A DNA stretch of 64,000 nucleotides, from NCBI RefSeq assembly GCF_000717055.1, contig NZ_JNXI01000020.1:186001-250000 (forward strand). The letters are read 5' to 3'. This DNA is from Streptomyces iakyrus (lineage in GTDB: Bacteria > Actinomycetota > Actinomycetes > Streptomycetales > Streptomycetaceae). Below, piece by piece: positions 8,566 to 17,251 of this stretch (position 1 is the stretch's first letter; every line of letters starts with the position of its first letter). The notes beneath the pieces were generated by a model. That model was not told the DNA's origin. It worked only from the letters and a program-made list of their open reading frames with translations, and did not search any database. The position numbers and the translations under genes were made by a program.

Positions 8566-9210
8566 TTGAATGAGCGGTACCAAGCCATGGTCGACCTGGG
8601 CGGCGGCTGCGGTCTCCGCCAGGGGGAGATCCTTGGCATCGCCGTCGACGCGATCGACTTCGCGTCGGGCACGCTCCACGTGGTCCGGCAGCTCAAGCTG
8701 AGCCGCAGCAAGCCCGTGTTCGCCCCGCCCAAGGGTGGCAAGCTGCGGGACGTGCCGCTGCCCGGTCCGGTCGCTGATGCCCTCCGGGACCACATGAAGC
8801 GGTTCCCGCCGGTGGAGATCACCTTGCCGTGGAAGGTGGCGGACGGGCCTCCGGTGACCAAGCAGCTGATCTTCACCGGTCCGCGTGGCGGTCATGTCTG
8901 GCGGACGTCGCTCAACGAGGAAGTGTGGAAGCGGGCGCTGGCGTCGGCCGGGGTGATCCCCGAGCGGAAGCCGGGAGAGTCCTACGCCGAGTCCCGCGAG
9001 AACGGCATGCACGCGCTCCGCCACTTCTACGCCTCGGTGCTTCTGGACGCTGGGGAGAACATCAAGGCCCTCGCCGAGTACCTCGGCCACTCGGACCCCG
9101 GCCTGACACTCCGCGTATACGCGCACCTCATGCCGTCGAGCCAGGAGCGCACTCGTAAGGCCGTGGCCTCCATCTTCGAAGCAGCCAAACCGACGCGACA
9201 TGGCGGTTGA
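8566..9210 (+). CDS. truncated tyrosine recombinase (integrase catalytic domain)
   Basis: From TTG 8566 the frame encodes 214 residues that cover the whole catalytic domain: first arginine in GCGLRQGEILG, HxxR in HALRHFYASVLL, His in LGHSDPGLTL and the nucleophile Tyr in RVYAHLM. Full integrases of this family are about 400 aa, so the N-terminal arm-binding and core-binding domains are missing; upstream codons are low-complexity. It is unlikely to integrate DNA on its own. It lies 420 bp from the gpmA 3' end, the usual place for an AICE/phage integrase next to its att site. It is a paralogue of the fragment at 4366-4713. Confidence 0.8.
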   Translation: MNERYQAMVDLGGGCGLRQGEILGIAVDAIDFASGTLHVVRQLKLSRSKPVFAPPKGGKLRDVPLPGPVADALRDHMKRFPPVEITLPWKVADGPPVTKQLIFTGPRGGHVWRTSLNEEVWKRALASAGVIPERKPGESYAESRENGMHALRHFYASVLLDAGENIKALAEYLGHSDPGLTLRVYAHLMPSSQERTRKAVASIFEAAKPTRHGG

Positions 9211-9250
9211 GGGCTCGTACGCTCCGATACGGAGAGGGGCGGGAGTGGCG

Positions 9251-9526
9251 ATGGCAGACGAGTACGTCTCGCTGGTGTGCGACGACGTGCCCCATGACGT
9301 AGTGCTCACTGACACCGGCGTCCGTGTGCTGGACGTCGTTCAGGTCGTTCGTCGACTTACGGGACTGAGCCTCTGGCGCAGCAAGGTCCTTGCAACACAG
9401 ATCCCAGCCGTGATCCTCGTCGGCGTGCCTCAGGAAGACGCTGAGGAAGCCGTCACGGCCCTGCATGACGTGGGAGCACGAGCAGAAGCGAGGGAACAGC
9501 CGGAGCCGGGCTTCCCCAGGCACTGA
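9251..9526 (+). CDS. ribosomal L7/L12 C-terminal-domain-like small protein
   Basis: ATG 9251 follows GGGAG at about 7 bp. The 91-aa product holds a stretch VRVLDVVQVVRRLTGLSLWR continuing into EDAEEAVTALHDVGARAE, which has the spacing and charge pattern of the bacterial L7/L12 C-terminal domain (VIKVVREITGLGLKEAK…EEAEEAKAKLEEAGAKVE). It lacks the dimerising N-terminus and hinge, so it is not the ribosomal stalk protein. Stand-alone copies of this domain occur in actinobacterial genomes next to integrases. It is tucked between the integrase and the gpmA terminator. Role unknown. Confidence 0.65.
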   Translation: MADEYVSLVCDDVPHDVVLTDTGVRVLDVVQVVRRLTGLSLWRSKVLATQIPAVILVGVPQEDAEEAVTALHDVGARAEAREQPEPGFPRH

Positions 9527-9579
9527 GCACGGCCCGACCAAGCAGCTGACGGCCCACAGACGGCCCCACCGCAGCAACA

Positions 9580-9617
9580 AGGCCCCTGCCAGCGGAGAAA
9601 CCGCAGGTAGGGGCCTT
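9580..9617 (-). terminator. gpmA terminator
   Basis: Arms 9580-9596 and 9601-9617 pair at 15 of 17 positions around a 4-nt loop; the outer nine base pairs (AAGGCCCCT with AGGGGCCTT) are perfect. It starts 13 bp after the gpmA stop codon. Confidence 0.7.
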
Positions 9618-9629
9618 GATCAGCTCTGC

Positions 9630-10391
9630 TTACTTCTTCTTGCCCTGGTTCTTGACCGCCTCGATGGCCGCTGCCGCCGCCTCGGGGTCCAGGTAGGTGC
9701 CGCCCGGGTTCAGGGGCTTGAAGTCGGCGTCGAGCTCGTAGGAGAGCGGGATGCCCGTGGGGATGTTGAGGCCGGCGATGTCCGCGTCGGAGATGCCGTC
9801 CAGGTGCTTGACCAGGGCGCGGAGCGAGTTGCCGTGGGCCGCGACCAGGACCGTGCGGCCGGTCAGCAGGTCGGGGACGATCGCGTCGAACCAGTACGGG
9901 AGCATGCGGACGACGACGTCCTTCAGGCACTCCGTGCGGGGGCGCAGCTCCGGCGGGAGGGTCGCGTAGCGCGCGTCGGAGAACTGGGAGTACTCGGCGT
10001 CGACGTCGAGCGGCGGGGGCGGGGTGTCGTAGGACCGGCGCCACAGCATGAACTGCTCCTCGCCGAACTCGGCGAGCGTCTGGGCCTTGTCCTTGCCCTG
10101 GAGGGCGCCGTAGTGGCGCTCGTTCAGGCGCCACGAGCGGTGGACCGGGATCCAGTGGCGGTCCGCGGACTCCAGCGCGAGCTGGGCCGTGCGGATCGCG
10201 CGCTTCTGGAGGGACGTGTGGACCACGTCGGGGAGGAGATCGGCGTCCTTCAGGAGCTCGCCACCGCGGACTGCCTCCTTCTCGCCCTTCTCGTTGAGAT
10301 TGACGTCCACCCAGCCGGTGAACAGGTTCTTCGCGTTCCACTCGCTCTCGCCGTGGCGGAGGAGGATCAGCTTGTACGGTGCGTCGGCCAT
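9630..10391 (-). CDS. gpmA: 2,3-bisphosphoglycerate-dependent phosphoglycerate mutase
   Basis: The 253-aa protein interconverts 3- and 2-phosphoglycerate in glycolysis, in the cytoplasm. [10 protein letters not shown] near residue 11 carries the phospho-accepting histidine; [13 protein letters not shown] near residue 186 carries the second catalytic histidine; RSYDTPPPP and LTGRT are typical dPGM segments. Length and ATG start (10391) match the family. The Lys-rich tail NQGKKK is encoded by the sequence duplicated at 4793-4810, so the 3' end is an integration site. It is transcribed alone, with a hairpin terminator directly downstream. Confidence 0.95.
   Translation of the reverse strand: MADAPYKLILLRHGESEWNAKNLFTGWVDVNLNEKGEKEAVRGGELLKDADLLPDVVHTSLQKRAIRTAQLALESADRHWIPVHRSWRLNERHYGALQGKDKAQTLAEFGEEQFMLWRRSYDTPPPPLDVDAEYSQFSDARYATLPPELRPRTECLKDVVVRMLPYWFDAIVPDLLTGRTVLVAAHGNSLRALVKHLDGISDADIAGLNIPTGIPLSYELDADFKPLNPGGTYLDPEAAAAAIEAVKNQGKKK
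9631..9648. repeat. att-core copy 2, inside the gpmA 3' end
   Basis: The same 18-mer as at 4793-4810, here forming the final sense codons of gpmA. An element that uses this core as its attachment site leaves the gene intact because it supplies the last codons and a terminator. Confidence 0.6.
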
Positions 10392-10549
10392 GCCTCAGAG
10401 CGTAATCCACGCTTTCGCCCGTTCGCGTGGCTGCCCGGCAGGCGGACGTTTGACTGGATCTGTTAATTGAGTGGCCCCCGTCAACCGGCCGCTTGTAATT
10501 TGCGCGTACCACCAGCGCTGCTTACACCTTGTCGTCTCCGGGGGGATCC

Positions 10550-11866
10550 ATGCCGTACGTCCTGCGTGCCCGACGTGCCGTCCGGGAGACGGTCTCGGGT
10601 CTGCCCCGCGAGTTCTGGTGGCTGTGGACCAGCACGCTGGTCAACCGGCTCGGTGCCTTCGTCGCCACCTTCATGGCGCTGTACCTGACCCTCGACCGCG
10701 GCTACTCCGCCACGTACGCCGGTCTGGTCGCCGCCCTGCACGGGCTCGGCGGGGTGCTCTCCTCGCTGGGCGGCGGGGTGATGGCGGACCGGCTGGGCCG
10801 GCGGCCGACGCTGCTGATCGCGCAGGCCTCGACCGCCGTGTCGGTGGCGCTGCTGGGGTTCGTGCACGACCCGGTCGCGATCGCCGGTGTCGCCTTCCTG
10901 GTGGGCATGGCGAGCAACGCCTCGCGGCCCGCCGTGCAGGCGATGATGGCGGACATCGTCCGGCCCGAGGACCGGATCCGTGCCTTCTCCCTCAACTACT
11001 GGGCCATCAACCTCGGCTTCGCCGTCTCCTCCATGGCGGCCGGGTTCATCGCCGAGGTCAGCTACCGCGCCGGGTTCCTGATCGAGGCGGGGATGACGAT
11101 GGCCTGCGCGATCCTCGTCTTCCTGCGGCTGCCGGAGTCCAAGCCCGCCGAGCCGACGGTGCGGACCGCCGCTCTGGAGGAGTCCGTGAGCCTGGGCACC
11201 GTCCTGCGTGACGGGCGGTTCATGAGCGTCGTCGGGCTGTCCTTCCTGATCGCGCTGATATTCCAGCAGGGGTCGGTCGGGCTGCCGGTGGCGATGGGCG
11301 AGGCCGGTTTCACTCCGGCCGAGTACGGCATGGCGATCGCCGTGAACGGCGTGCTGATCGTCGTCCTCCAGATCCCCGTCACCCGCTTCATCGAGCACCG
11401 GGATCCCGGTCGGCTGCTGGTCGTCTCGTCCGTCCTCGCGGGGTACGGCTTCGCCCTCACCGCGTTCGCGGGCTCGGTGGGGGTCATCGCGCTCACCGTG
11501 TGCGTGTGGACCCTTGCGGAGATCGTCAACGCGCCCACGCAGACGGGCCTCGTCGTGCGGCTGTCCCCGGTGCACGGACGCGGCCGCTACCAGGGCATGT
11601 ACACGATGTCCTGGTCCGTGGCCGCCCTCGTCGCCCCGCTGCTGTCCGGGTTCGTCATCGACCGGTTCGGGGCGGAGTGGCTGTGGGGGTCCTGCGCGGT
11701 GCTCGGGACGGTGGCCGGGGCGGGGTACGCCGTGCTGATGCGGCGGGTCGCCGAGGACGGGGAGAAGGCAGTGGCGGAGGCGGGAGCGGGAGCGGAGGCG
11801 GCGGACGGGCTCCGGGCGCTGCCGGCCGGGCCCGGCGGGGACACACGAAGGAGCGGGACACCGTGA
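10550..11866 (+). CDS. MFS transporter (DHA1-like drug exporter)
   Basis: ATG 10550 follows GGGGGGA at 4 bp. The 438-aa product begins with a short cytoplasmic tail and then shows about 12 hydrophobic helices. The loop after TM2 contains the MFS motif A variant GVMADRLGRRPTLL. A charged loop (ESKPAEPTVRT) marks the mid-point between the two six-helix bundles. The cytoplasmic C-terminus is Ala/Gly-rich. It is a proton-driven exporter of unknown substrate. The stop overlaps the GTG of the acetyltransferase gene, so the two are translationally coupled; together they could detoxify and export the same class of compound (inference). Confidence 0.85.
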   Translation: MPYVLRARRAVRETVSGLPREFWWLWTSTLVNRLGAFVATFMALYLTLDRGYSATYAGLVAALHGLGGVLSSLGGGVMADRLGRRPTLLIAQASTAVSVALLGFVHDPVAIAGVAFLVGMASNASRPAVQAMMADIVRPEDRIRAFSLNYWAINLGFAVSSMAAGFIAEVSYRAGFLIEAGMTMACAILVFLRLPESKPAEPTVRTAALEESVSLGTVLRDGRFMSVVGLSFLIALIFQQGSVGLPVAMGEAGFTPAEYGMAIAVNGVLIVVLQIPVTRFIEHRDPGRLLVVSSVLAGYGFALTAFAGSVGVIALTVCVWTLAEIVNAPTQTGLVVRLSPVHGRGRYQGMYTMSWSVAALVAPLLSGFVIDRFGAEWLWGSCAVLGTVAGAGYAVLMRRVAEDGEKAVAEAGAGAEAADGLRALPAGPGGDTRRSGTP

Positions 11867-12435
11867 CCGCACGGCACCCCGAGCGTCGCACCGAACGCCT
11901 GCGGCTGCGTCAGTGGACCGAGGCGGACCTGGACGCGCTCGCGGAGATGGACGCGGACCCGGACGTCATGCGGTACATCGGTGACGGCTCGACCGGTACC
12001 CGTGAGCGGACCGCCGCGGTGCTGGGCCGGGTGGGCCGGGTGCGCGCAACCTGGGACGAGCACGGCTACGGCCTCTTCGCCGCCGAGGAGACCGCGACCG
12101 GCGAACTGGTGGGCTGGGTGGGGCTGGCCGTTCCGGCCTTCCTCCCCGAGGTCATGCCGGCGGTGGAGATCGGATGGCGGCTGCGGCGCCGGTCCTGGGG
12201 CCGCGGCTACGCCACGGAAGCCGCACGCGAGGTCCTGGCGTTCGCCTTCGGTGAGGCGGAGAGTGAGCCCCGCCTGGAACGTGTCGTCAGCATCTGCCAC
12301 GTCGACAACCACGCCTCGCTCCGCGTCATGACCAAGCTCGGGATGACGTACGACCGCACCACGCGGGTCCCCGCCCATGGGCAGCCGGTCCGGGTCATGA
12401 CCCTCACGCGGGAGGAGTACCACTCCTCGCCATGA
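11863..12435 (+). CDS. GNAT family N-acetyltransferase (RimJ-like)
   Basis: GTG start overlaps the MFS stop (GTGA), and GAAGGAG lies upstream at suitable distance. The 190-aa sequence opens ERLRLRQWTEADLDALAEM as in RimJ/RimL-type acetyltransferases. The acetyl-CoA-binding motif A is VEIGWRLRRRSWGRGYATEA, with the R/Q-x-x-G-x-A signature as WGRGYA. It ends with HVDNHASLRVMTKLGM, the usual 'N.AS.rv.eKlGf' segment. It transfers acetyl groups from acetyl-CoA to an amine; the acceptor cannot be told. Confidence 0.88.
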   Translation: MTARHPERRTERLRLRQWTEADLDALAEMDADPDVMRYIGDGSTGTRERTAAVLGRVGRVRATWDEHGYGLFAAEETATGELVGWVGLAVPAFLPEVMPAVEIGWRLRRRSWGRGYATEAAREVLAFAFGEAESEPRLERVVSICHVDNHASLRVMTKLGMTYDRTTRVPAHGQPVRVMTLTREEYHSSP

Positions 12436-12712
12436 CGGCGGCACCCTCCTGACCTCCCGCTTCACCCCTCGCGCCCGCAGCGGTGTGCTGCGCGGCCGGC
12501 GCTGGCAGGTCTCCTCCTGGCCATCGACGAAGCCCGACCGTCGGTTGGGTCCCGGACGACTTCTCCGGGCCGCCCCCGGACAGATCGGGGATAGCAACCA
12601 TTCCCTGCAGAGCTGGAACCCCCGGAAGCCGGCCGCGCGCTTGCGACCCTAGCCCCGGGCACCGACAACGGAGCAGGTGCTCCGGCGCCGCCCCCGCGCG
12701 AGCACGGCCGTT

Positions 12713-13048
12713 CTACCCGTCCACGAAGCCGAGCTCCGTGTCCGGCCTGCACTGCGGGCAGGCCTTGATCCCTTCGGCCAGGGCCCGCCGGGCGTGGTCA
12801 CGGTCGACGCCCTTGCTGCGCCGGCCCGCGTTCCAGCAGCCGCCGACGTGCACGTACACGGATTCCTGTCCGGACAGGCCGCGCTCGATCAGCCAGTCCG
12901 GCGTGGGCGGCCGGGCGAGGAGACCGTGCCGGCGTTCGGCCTGGCGGCGTTCCTCGTCAGCGATCCACCGCCGGGTGCGGGCCAGGTCGCGTTCCTGCAC
13001 GCGCTCCAGGAAGCGGAGCAGCGCGAGCCGCGACTCTGGATCGTTCAT
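12713..13048 (-). CDS. DUF6233 family protein
   Basis: From ATG 13048 the 111-aa product reads MNDPESRLALLRFLERVQER, then a basic/acidic helix, PPTPDWLIERGL, VYVHVGGCWNAG, and a final CPQCRPDTELG. This is the recognisable streptomycete family in which a helical N-terminus is followed by a small cysteine-containing domain with a C-x2-C pair that may bind zinc. These genes occur in many paralogues per genome. Function unknown. Confidence 0.75.
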   Translation of the reverse strand: MNDPESRLALLRFLERVQERDLARTRRWIADEERRQAERRHGLLARPPTPDWLIERGLSGQESVYVHVGGCWNAGRRSKGVDRDHARRALAEGIKACPQCRPDTELGFVDG

Positions 13049-13169
13049 GCGTTCGATTCTAAGTTCGACGCCGCCTCCGGCCCACCCCCACCCCGGACCA
13101 CCACCCGCGGCGGCACCCCTTACCTCCGAGGTCATCGACGCACCGCCGACGCCCCGGCAGGCTGGGCCC

Positions 13170-13589
13170 ATGACATCCACCGACATCGCGGAAGCCACCC
13201 GTCTCACCGTCCAGAGATTCCTCGCACTCCGGCTCGCCGGCGACACCGAGGGGCTCACCGCGCTCTTCGCCGACGAGGTCGACTGGGTGCTCGCCGAGAA
13301 TCCGGCCGTGCCATGGATCCGGCCGCGGTCCACGGGCGCCGAATGTGCCGCGCAGGGCGCCGAGTTGATGGAGTACACGGTGCCGGAGGACGCCCGTGCG
13401 TCCGTCGACGCCTTTCTCGTCGACGGCGCCGACGCCGTGCTGATGGGACACCTCTCGGGGACCGTACGCGCGACGGGCAAGTCCTTCGAGGGGCCCTTCG
13501 CGCTGCGGCTCACCGTCGAGGACGGGCGCATCACCCGGCACCACCTCTACGAGAACAGCCTGTCGATCGCCGAGGCCTGCACCCCGTGA
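13170..13589 (+). CDS. SnoaL/NTF2-like protein
   Basis: The ATG at 13170 gives 139 aa. The pattern is that of the SnoaL-like cone fold: an N-terminal helix (RLTVQRFLALRLAGDTEGL), TALFADEVDWVL, a central strand (VDAFLVDGADAVLMGHL) and the last strands (FALRLTVEDGRITRHHLYEN). Members bind small hydrophobic ligands or catalyse isomerisations and hydrolyses. No substrate can be deduced. Transcribed alone, convergent to the lipoprotein gene. Confidence 0.75.
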   Translation: MTSTDIAEATRLTVQRFLALRLAGDTEGLTALFADEVDWVLAENPAVPWIRPRSTGAECAAQGAELMEYTVPEDARASVDAFLVDGADAVLMGHLSGTVRATGKSFEGPFALRLTVEDGRITRHHLYENSLSIAEACTP

Positions 13590-13599
13590 CAGCGCCGCC

Positions 13600-14592
13600 C
13601 TACCGCTGGGCCAGGACGTTCGTGGACGCCGGGTCGCCGGAGATGCCCGAGGGTTCGTCAGGGTCGGACGGCCACCAGGGGGCCGTGACCGCCGCGGACA
13701 GGACCGCGCCGGCTTCGAGGCTGTTCGTTGCTGCCCCGGGCGGCAGCGCGATGCGGACGCGGACGGTGCGGGACCGGCCGGGCGGGAGCGTGAACTCGTC
13801 CGTCACGGCGTGCGTCCGGCCCGTCAGATCGGTCCACCGGCCGTCCACGCCGATCGACCAGGGAAAGCGGCTGACGGGCCGGTGGGCGTCTCCGGGGCTC
13901 AGAGTGACGGCGATGCGCAGGCCGGAGCGGGTGCGGGTGCCAGCCGCGTTGCGCACGCGCACCTTCCACTCCACGGGTGGGCCCCCCTTGGCCGCCCTGG
14001 GCAGGTTCGGGGCTTCGATGGTGAGGTGCGTGGGGTCGACCGGCAGGCGGACCCGCGGCGCCGACGCCTCCGGGTGAGCGCCGGGTGTCCAGCCCTTCCG
14101 GGCCGGCTGCGCGGCGATGCGTACGGCGGAGAGTCCGGCCGCCGTGGAGTCGCGCTCCCTGTCCGCGGTGAACAGCCGGAACGCGAACTGCGTTCGGGCT
14201 CTGCCGCGGTGCGCGAGCGGCAGTACGGCGGCGAACTCGCCGTTGTCGTCCTGCTCGTTGGTCCACTGGAGCGGGACGTCGTGCCACCCGCCGTCTTCCC
14301 GGACCTGGAGCCGGTCGGGGATCACGCCGACGTAGAGCCCCAGTACGCGCTGTGCCGCCTGGGTGTCGGTGAGGCGGCCCTCCAGGGAGACACGGAAGGG
14401 GACCGGCGGGCCGCCGGGGACCACCACGCGGCCGTCGTCCTCGTCGAGGTGAAGGGCCGCTCGGAGTGCCGATCCTGCCGGGCTCCGGTCCGACGACGCG
14501 TCGGGGGCCCGGTCGGCACATCCTGCGACCGACACCATGGCGACGAGCACCGCGAGCGCTGTGGCCGGGCCAGGTACGCGGGTCACTGTCAC
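13600..14592 (-). CDS. putative secreted lipoprotein
   Basis: The 330-aa product starts MTVTRVPGPATALAVLVAMV and has a lipobox VAGC at about residues 22-25, so it should be lipid-modified and held at the outer face of the membrane. The mature part is beta-strand rich with FRVSLEGRLTDTQAAQ and a C-terminal Ig-like stretch (VEWKVRVRNAAGTRTRSGL … FTLPPGRSRTVRVRIALP). I know no specific function. It is separated by 59 bp from the upstream membrane-protein gene on the same strand. Confidence 0.7.
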   Translation of the reverse strand: MTVTRVPGPATALAVLVAMVSVAGCADRAPDASSDRSPAGSALRAALHLDEDDGRVVVPGGPPVPFRVSLEGRLTDTQAAQRVLGLYVGVIPDRLQVREDGGWHDVPLQWTNEQDDNGEFAAVLPLAHRGRARTQFAFRLFTADRERDSTAAGLSAVRIAAQPARKGWTPGAHPEASAPRVRLPVDPTHLTIEAPNLPRAAKGGPPVEWKVRVRNAAGTRTRSGLRIAVTLSPGDAHRPVSRFPWSIGVDGRWTDLTGRTHAVTDEFTLPPGRSRTVRVRIALPPGAATNSLEAGAVLSAAVTAPWWPSDPDEPSGISGDPASTNVLAQR

Positions 14593-14651
14593 GGGACCTC
14601 CGCGCGGATTCTAGCCGCCGGTGCCGGCGGCGCGGGCCGGCGCCGTGAACC

Positions 14652-15377
14652 TCAGTCCCGGCGTACCAGCCGCCAGTACTGCCGCTTCTCCTCGTCCCGT
14701 ACGACCACCCCCAGGCGCAGCAGCTCGTCACGCAACTCCCGGGCATCCTTGGCGTCGTCCTCGTGCTTGCGGGCCTGCGCGCGGGCCCGCAGCAGGGCGT
14801 CCGCGCCCGGGGGCAGGCCGGGGGTGCCGGGGACCCAGCGGCGGAACTCGGCGCGGTAGGGGTCCTCCTCCGCCCACGCGTATCCGTGTTCCCTCAGGGC
14901 GTCCGCGAGGCGCCGCCAGGGCAGGCCGCAGTGCTCCCTGGCCAGTTCCATGCCGTCCGGGCCGAGCAGGACGAGTTGCTTGCCGTCCCGGAAGAGTACG
15001 GAGATCTCCTCGCGGGTGAACGCCCGGGAGCCGTCCCTGATGGTCAGGGTCACCCGGGTGCCGGAGATGCCGACCGACAGCGACTCGTGCACCGCCGTGA
15101 AGCCGAGCAGCAGGCCACCGAGGACGCCCACCGCGATCGTGCCGAGGGTGAGGGCGGGTTCCGGGACCGAGGTCAGCAGTTCGGCCGGGCCTTCGAGCGG
15201 CGCCCACGGCAGGGTGAGCAGCCAGCGGGCGAGGAGCGGGAGCAGCGCGCCGGCCACGGCACCGCAGGCGACGCAGAAGAGCACGATGGCCCAGGCCGAT
15301 TCGGCGAGTTCCGTCGCCCCCTCCGCCCGCGTCCGGGGGCTCTTCTTGCCCATGGAAACGTTCCTGGCTTCCTCCAT
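14652..15377 (-). CDS. membrane protein with PH-like domain (YqeB-type)
   Basis: ATG 15377 has AGGAG ten bases upstream; the frame also allows starts at 15413 and 15353. The protein (241 aa) has two transmembrane helices (WAIVLFCVACGAVAGALL and LTLGTIAVGVLGGLLLGF), then a beta-rich cytoplasmic domain starting SVGISGTRVTLTIRDGSRAF. The C-terminal third is charged and helical (LLRARAQARKHEDDAKDARE). The overall shape resembles actinobacterial YqeB-like proteins. Function unknown. Confidence 0.65.
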   Translation of the reverse strand: MEEARNVSMGKKSPRTRAEGATELAESAWAIVLFCVACGAVAGALLPLLARWLLTLPWAPLEGPAELLTSVPEPALTLGTIAVGVLGGLLLGFTAVHESLSVGISGTRVTLTIRDGSRAFTREEISVLFRDGKQLVLLGPDGMELAREHCGLPWRRLADALREHGYAWAEEDPYRAEFRRWVPGTPGLPPGADALLRARAQARKHEDDAKDARELRDELLRLGVVVRDEEKRQYWRLVRRD

Positions 15378-15446
15378 GCGGCCAGTCTCCTGAGGAGCCG
15401 TCCGCCCTGTCATCAGCCGTTGGTCTACGGGGGGCCGACTTTGGTT

Positions 15447-15893
15447 TCAGGGGTGCATCCGCGCTCCCTTGACCACCTTGTCCACCGCGTTCCTCGGGCC
15501 GTGGACCGCGAGGCCGACCAGGTCCAGAGCCGCCGTCGGCACCGCCCGTACGGCCGCGCGGTTGTCGCGGTCGTTGCCCGTGGCGAAGAGGTCGGAGGTG
15601 AAGACCGCGCGGGGCAGGGCGCGGGTCAGGGCCCGGGCGTGGGCGGTGGCCAGGGTTTCCTTGGTGGCCTCGAAGACCATGACCGGCTGGCGGAACATGG
15701 GCAGGTAGGGCACGCCGTCCGCGTCCTCGTACGGTTCGCCGATCACCTCGGGAAGCTGCGTGCCCAGGCCGCTGACCAGGAACGACGTCACGTTGAGGCG
15801 CTGCCAGGGCTCCAGGTCCGCGCGCAGCAGCACGGCGATCTTCGTGTCGAAGCGGACCGGCTCCGGGCGCGGGGGTTCGGTGCTCGTGTTCAT
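15447..15893 (-). CDS. DUF2000 family protein
   Basis: ATG 15893; 148 aa. The pattern FDTKIAVLLRADLEPWQRLN at the start and PVMVFEATKETLATAHARAL in the middle are typical of the DUF2000 family, whose members have a peptidyl-tRNA-hydrolase-like fold. The gene is divergent from an AraC regulator with 49 bp between starts, so the regulator probably controls it. No activity is known to me. Confidence 0.75.
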   Translation of the reverse strand: MNTSTEPPRPEPVRFDTKIAVLLRADLEPWQRLNVTSFLVSGLGTQLPEVIGEPYEDADGVPYLPMFRQPVMVFEATKETLATAHARALTRALPRAVFTSDLFATGNDRDNRAAVRAVPTAALDLVGLAVHGPRNAVDKVVKGARMHP

Positions 15894-15942
15894 GATCCGA
15901 GCGTGCCGGGCGGTCCCCGTCGAGGTCTTGTACGTTCTTTGC

Positions 15943-16764
15943 ATGGCCTCCCAGCCCGCCCGGATCGTCTCCGCCTGGCGGCCCGCCGTCCCGGGTGTCG
16001 TCGAGGTCTTCCACGCGCGGTTCACCGAGTACGCGTATCCGATGCACGTCCATGACGCCTGGACGCTGCTGATCGTCGACACCGGCGCCGTGCGGTACGA
16101 CCTCGACCGGCACGAGCACGGCACCCCGCACGACACCGTGTCGCTGCTGCCGCCGCACGTGCCGCACAACGGCTCCCCCGTCACCCCGGAGGGCTTCCGC
16201 AAGCGGGTGCTGTACCTCGACGCGACGCATCTCGGCAACGAGTTCATCGGGGCCGCCGTCGACCGGCCCGATCTGCGCGATCCGCTGCTGCGGCGCCGCG
16301 TGGGGCAGTTGCACGGCGCGCTGGGGCGGCCCGGTGAGGAACTGGAGGCCGAGAGCAGGCTGTTGTTCGTCGGGGAGCGGTTGCGCGGGCACCTGCGCTG
16401 CGACCCCGCTGCCCCGCGGCCGGCCGATCCCGTTCTGGCACGGCGGCTGCGGGAGTTGCTGGACGAGCGGATCGTCGAGGGCGTCGCCCTGCGGGAGGCC
16501 GCCGGGCTGCTCGGCGCCCATCCCGCCCATCTCGTACGGGCGTTCAGCGCGGCCTACGGCATCGCCCCGCACCAGTACCTGACGTCCCTGCGCGTGGGGC
16601 GCGCCCGGCGGCTGCTCCTGGAGGGGCGCTCACCGGGCGACGCGGCGGTGGCGGCCGGCTTCTACGACCAGTCGCACCTCACCCGGCACTTCCGGAAGTT
16701 GGTGGGGGTGCCGCCGGGGCGTTACCGGGCGGGCCGGGGGGTTAGCGCTCGGGGCGCTGGGTGA
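15943..16764 (+). CDS. AraC family transcriptional regulator
   Basis: ATG 15943; 273 aa. The N-terminal cupin-like ligand domain has YPMHVHDAWTLLIVDTGA and LLPPHVPHNG. The C-terminal ~100 residues hold two HTH motifs; the second ends AAVAAGFYDQSHLTRHFRKLVG followed by PGRYRAG, the AraC signature. It is divergent from the DUF2000 gene, which is the obvious target. Its 3' end overlaps the convergent YbjN gene by 23 bp. Confidence 0.88.
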   Translation: MASQPARIVSAWRPAVPGVVEVFHARFTEYAYPMHVHDAWTLLIVDTGAVRYDLDRHEHGTPHDTVSLLPPHVPHNGSPVTPEGFRKRVLYLDATHLGNEFIGAAVDRPDLRDPLLRRRVGQLHGALGRPGEELEAESRLLFVGERLRGHLRCDPAAPRPADPVLARRLRELLDERIVEGVALREAAGLLGAHPAHLVRAFSAAYGIAPHQYLTSLRVGRARRLLLEGRSPGDAAVAAGFYDQSHLTRHFRKLVGVPPGRYRAGRGVSARGAG

Positions 16765-17251
16765 GGTGCGCGAAGGCGTCCAGGTTGCGCGTGGACTCCC
16801 CCCGCGACACCCGCCACTCGTACTCCTTGCGGATCGCCGAGGCGAAGCCCAGCTCCAGCAGGGTGTTGAAGGCGCCGTCGGACGCCTCCAGGACCTGGCC
16901 GAGCAGCCGGTCGAGCTCGTCGGCGGTGACGGCCGGCAGGGAGAGCCGGCCGGTGACGTAGACGTCGCCGTGCTGGTCGACGGCGTAACTCACGCCGTAG
17001 AGCTTGAGGTTGCGTTCCAGGAGCCAGCGGTGGACGCCCTGTTCGTTCTCGTCGGGGTGGCGGATGACGAAGGCGTTCAGCGACAGGGAGTGGCGGCCGA
17101 CGATCAGGGAGACGGTCGTCTTGAGCTTGCGGGTGCCGGGGAGCTGGGCGACGTAGGTGCCGGGCCGGGGGCTCTCCCACTCCAGGTCGGCGTCCTTCAG
17201 CGCTCCCTCGATGACCTGGGCCGCGCGCTGTTCCTGATCGGTTTCACCCAT
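16742..17251 (-). CDS. YbjN domain protein
   Basis: The 169-aa protein has the YbjN/type III chaperone-like fold signature: [20 protein letters not shown], then [35 protein letters not shown] and a C-terminal helix. The ATG overlaps the mshA stop by 8 bp (ATGGGTGA), so it is translated in coupling with mshA. That pairing is recurrent in Streptomyces. The molecular role is unknown; a chaperone or regulatory role in thiol metabolism is inference. Confidence 0.8.
   Translation of the reverse strand: MGETDQEQRAAQVIEGALKDADLEWESPRPGTYVAQLPGTRKLKTTVSLIVGRHSLSLNAFVIRHPDENEQGVHRWLLERNLKLYGVSYAVDQHGDVYVTGRLSLPAVTADELDRLLGQVLEASDGAFNTLLELGFASAIRKEYEWRVSRGESTRNLDAFAHLTQRPER

Noticed and set aside
9600..9660. 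tRNA gene as integration site
   Set aside because: No cloverleaf or T-arm sequence is present; the duplicated core is the coding end of gpmA.
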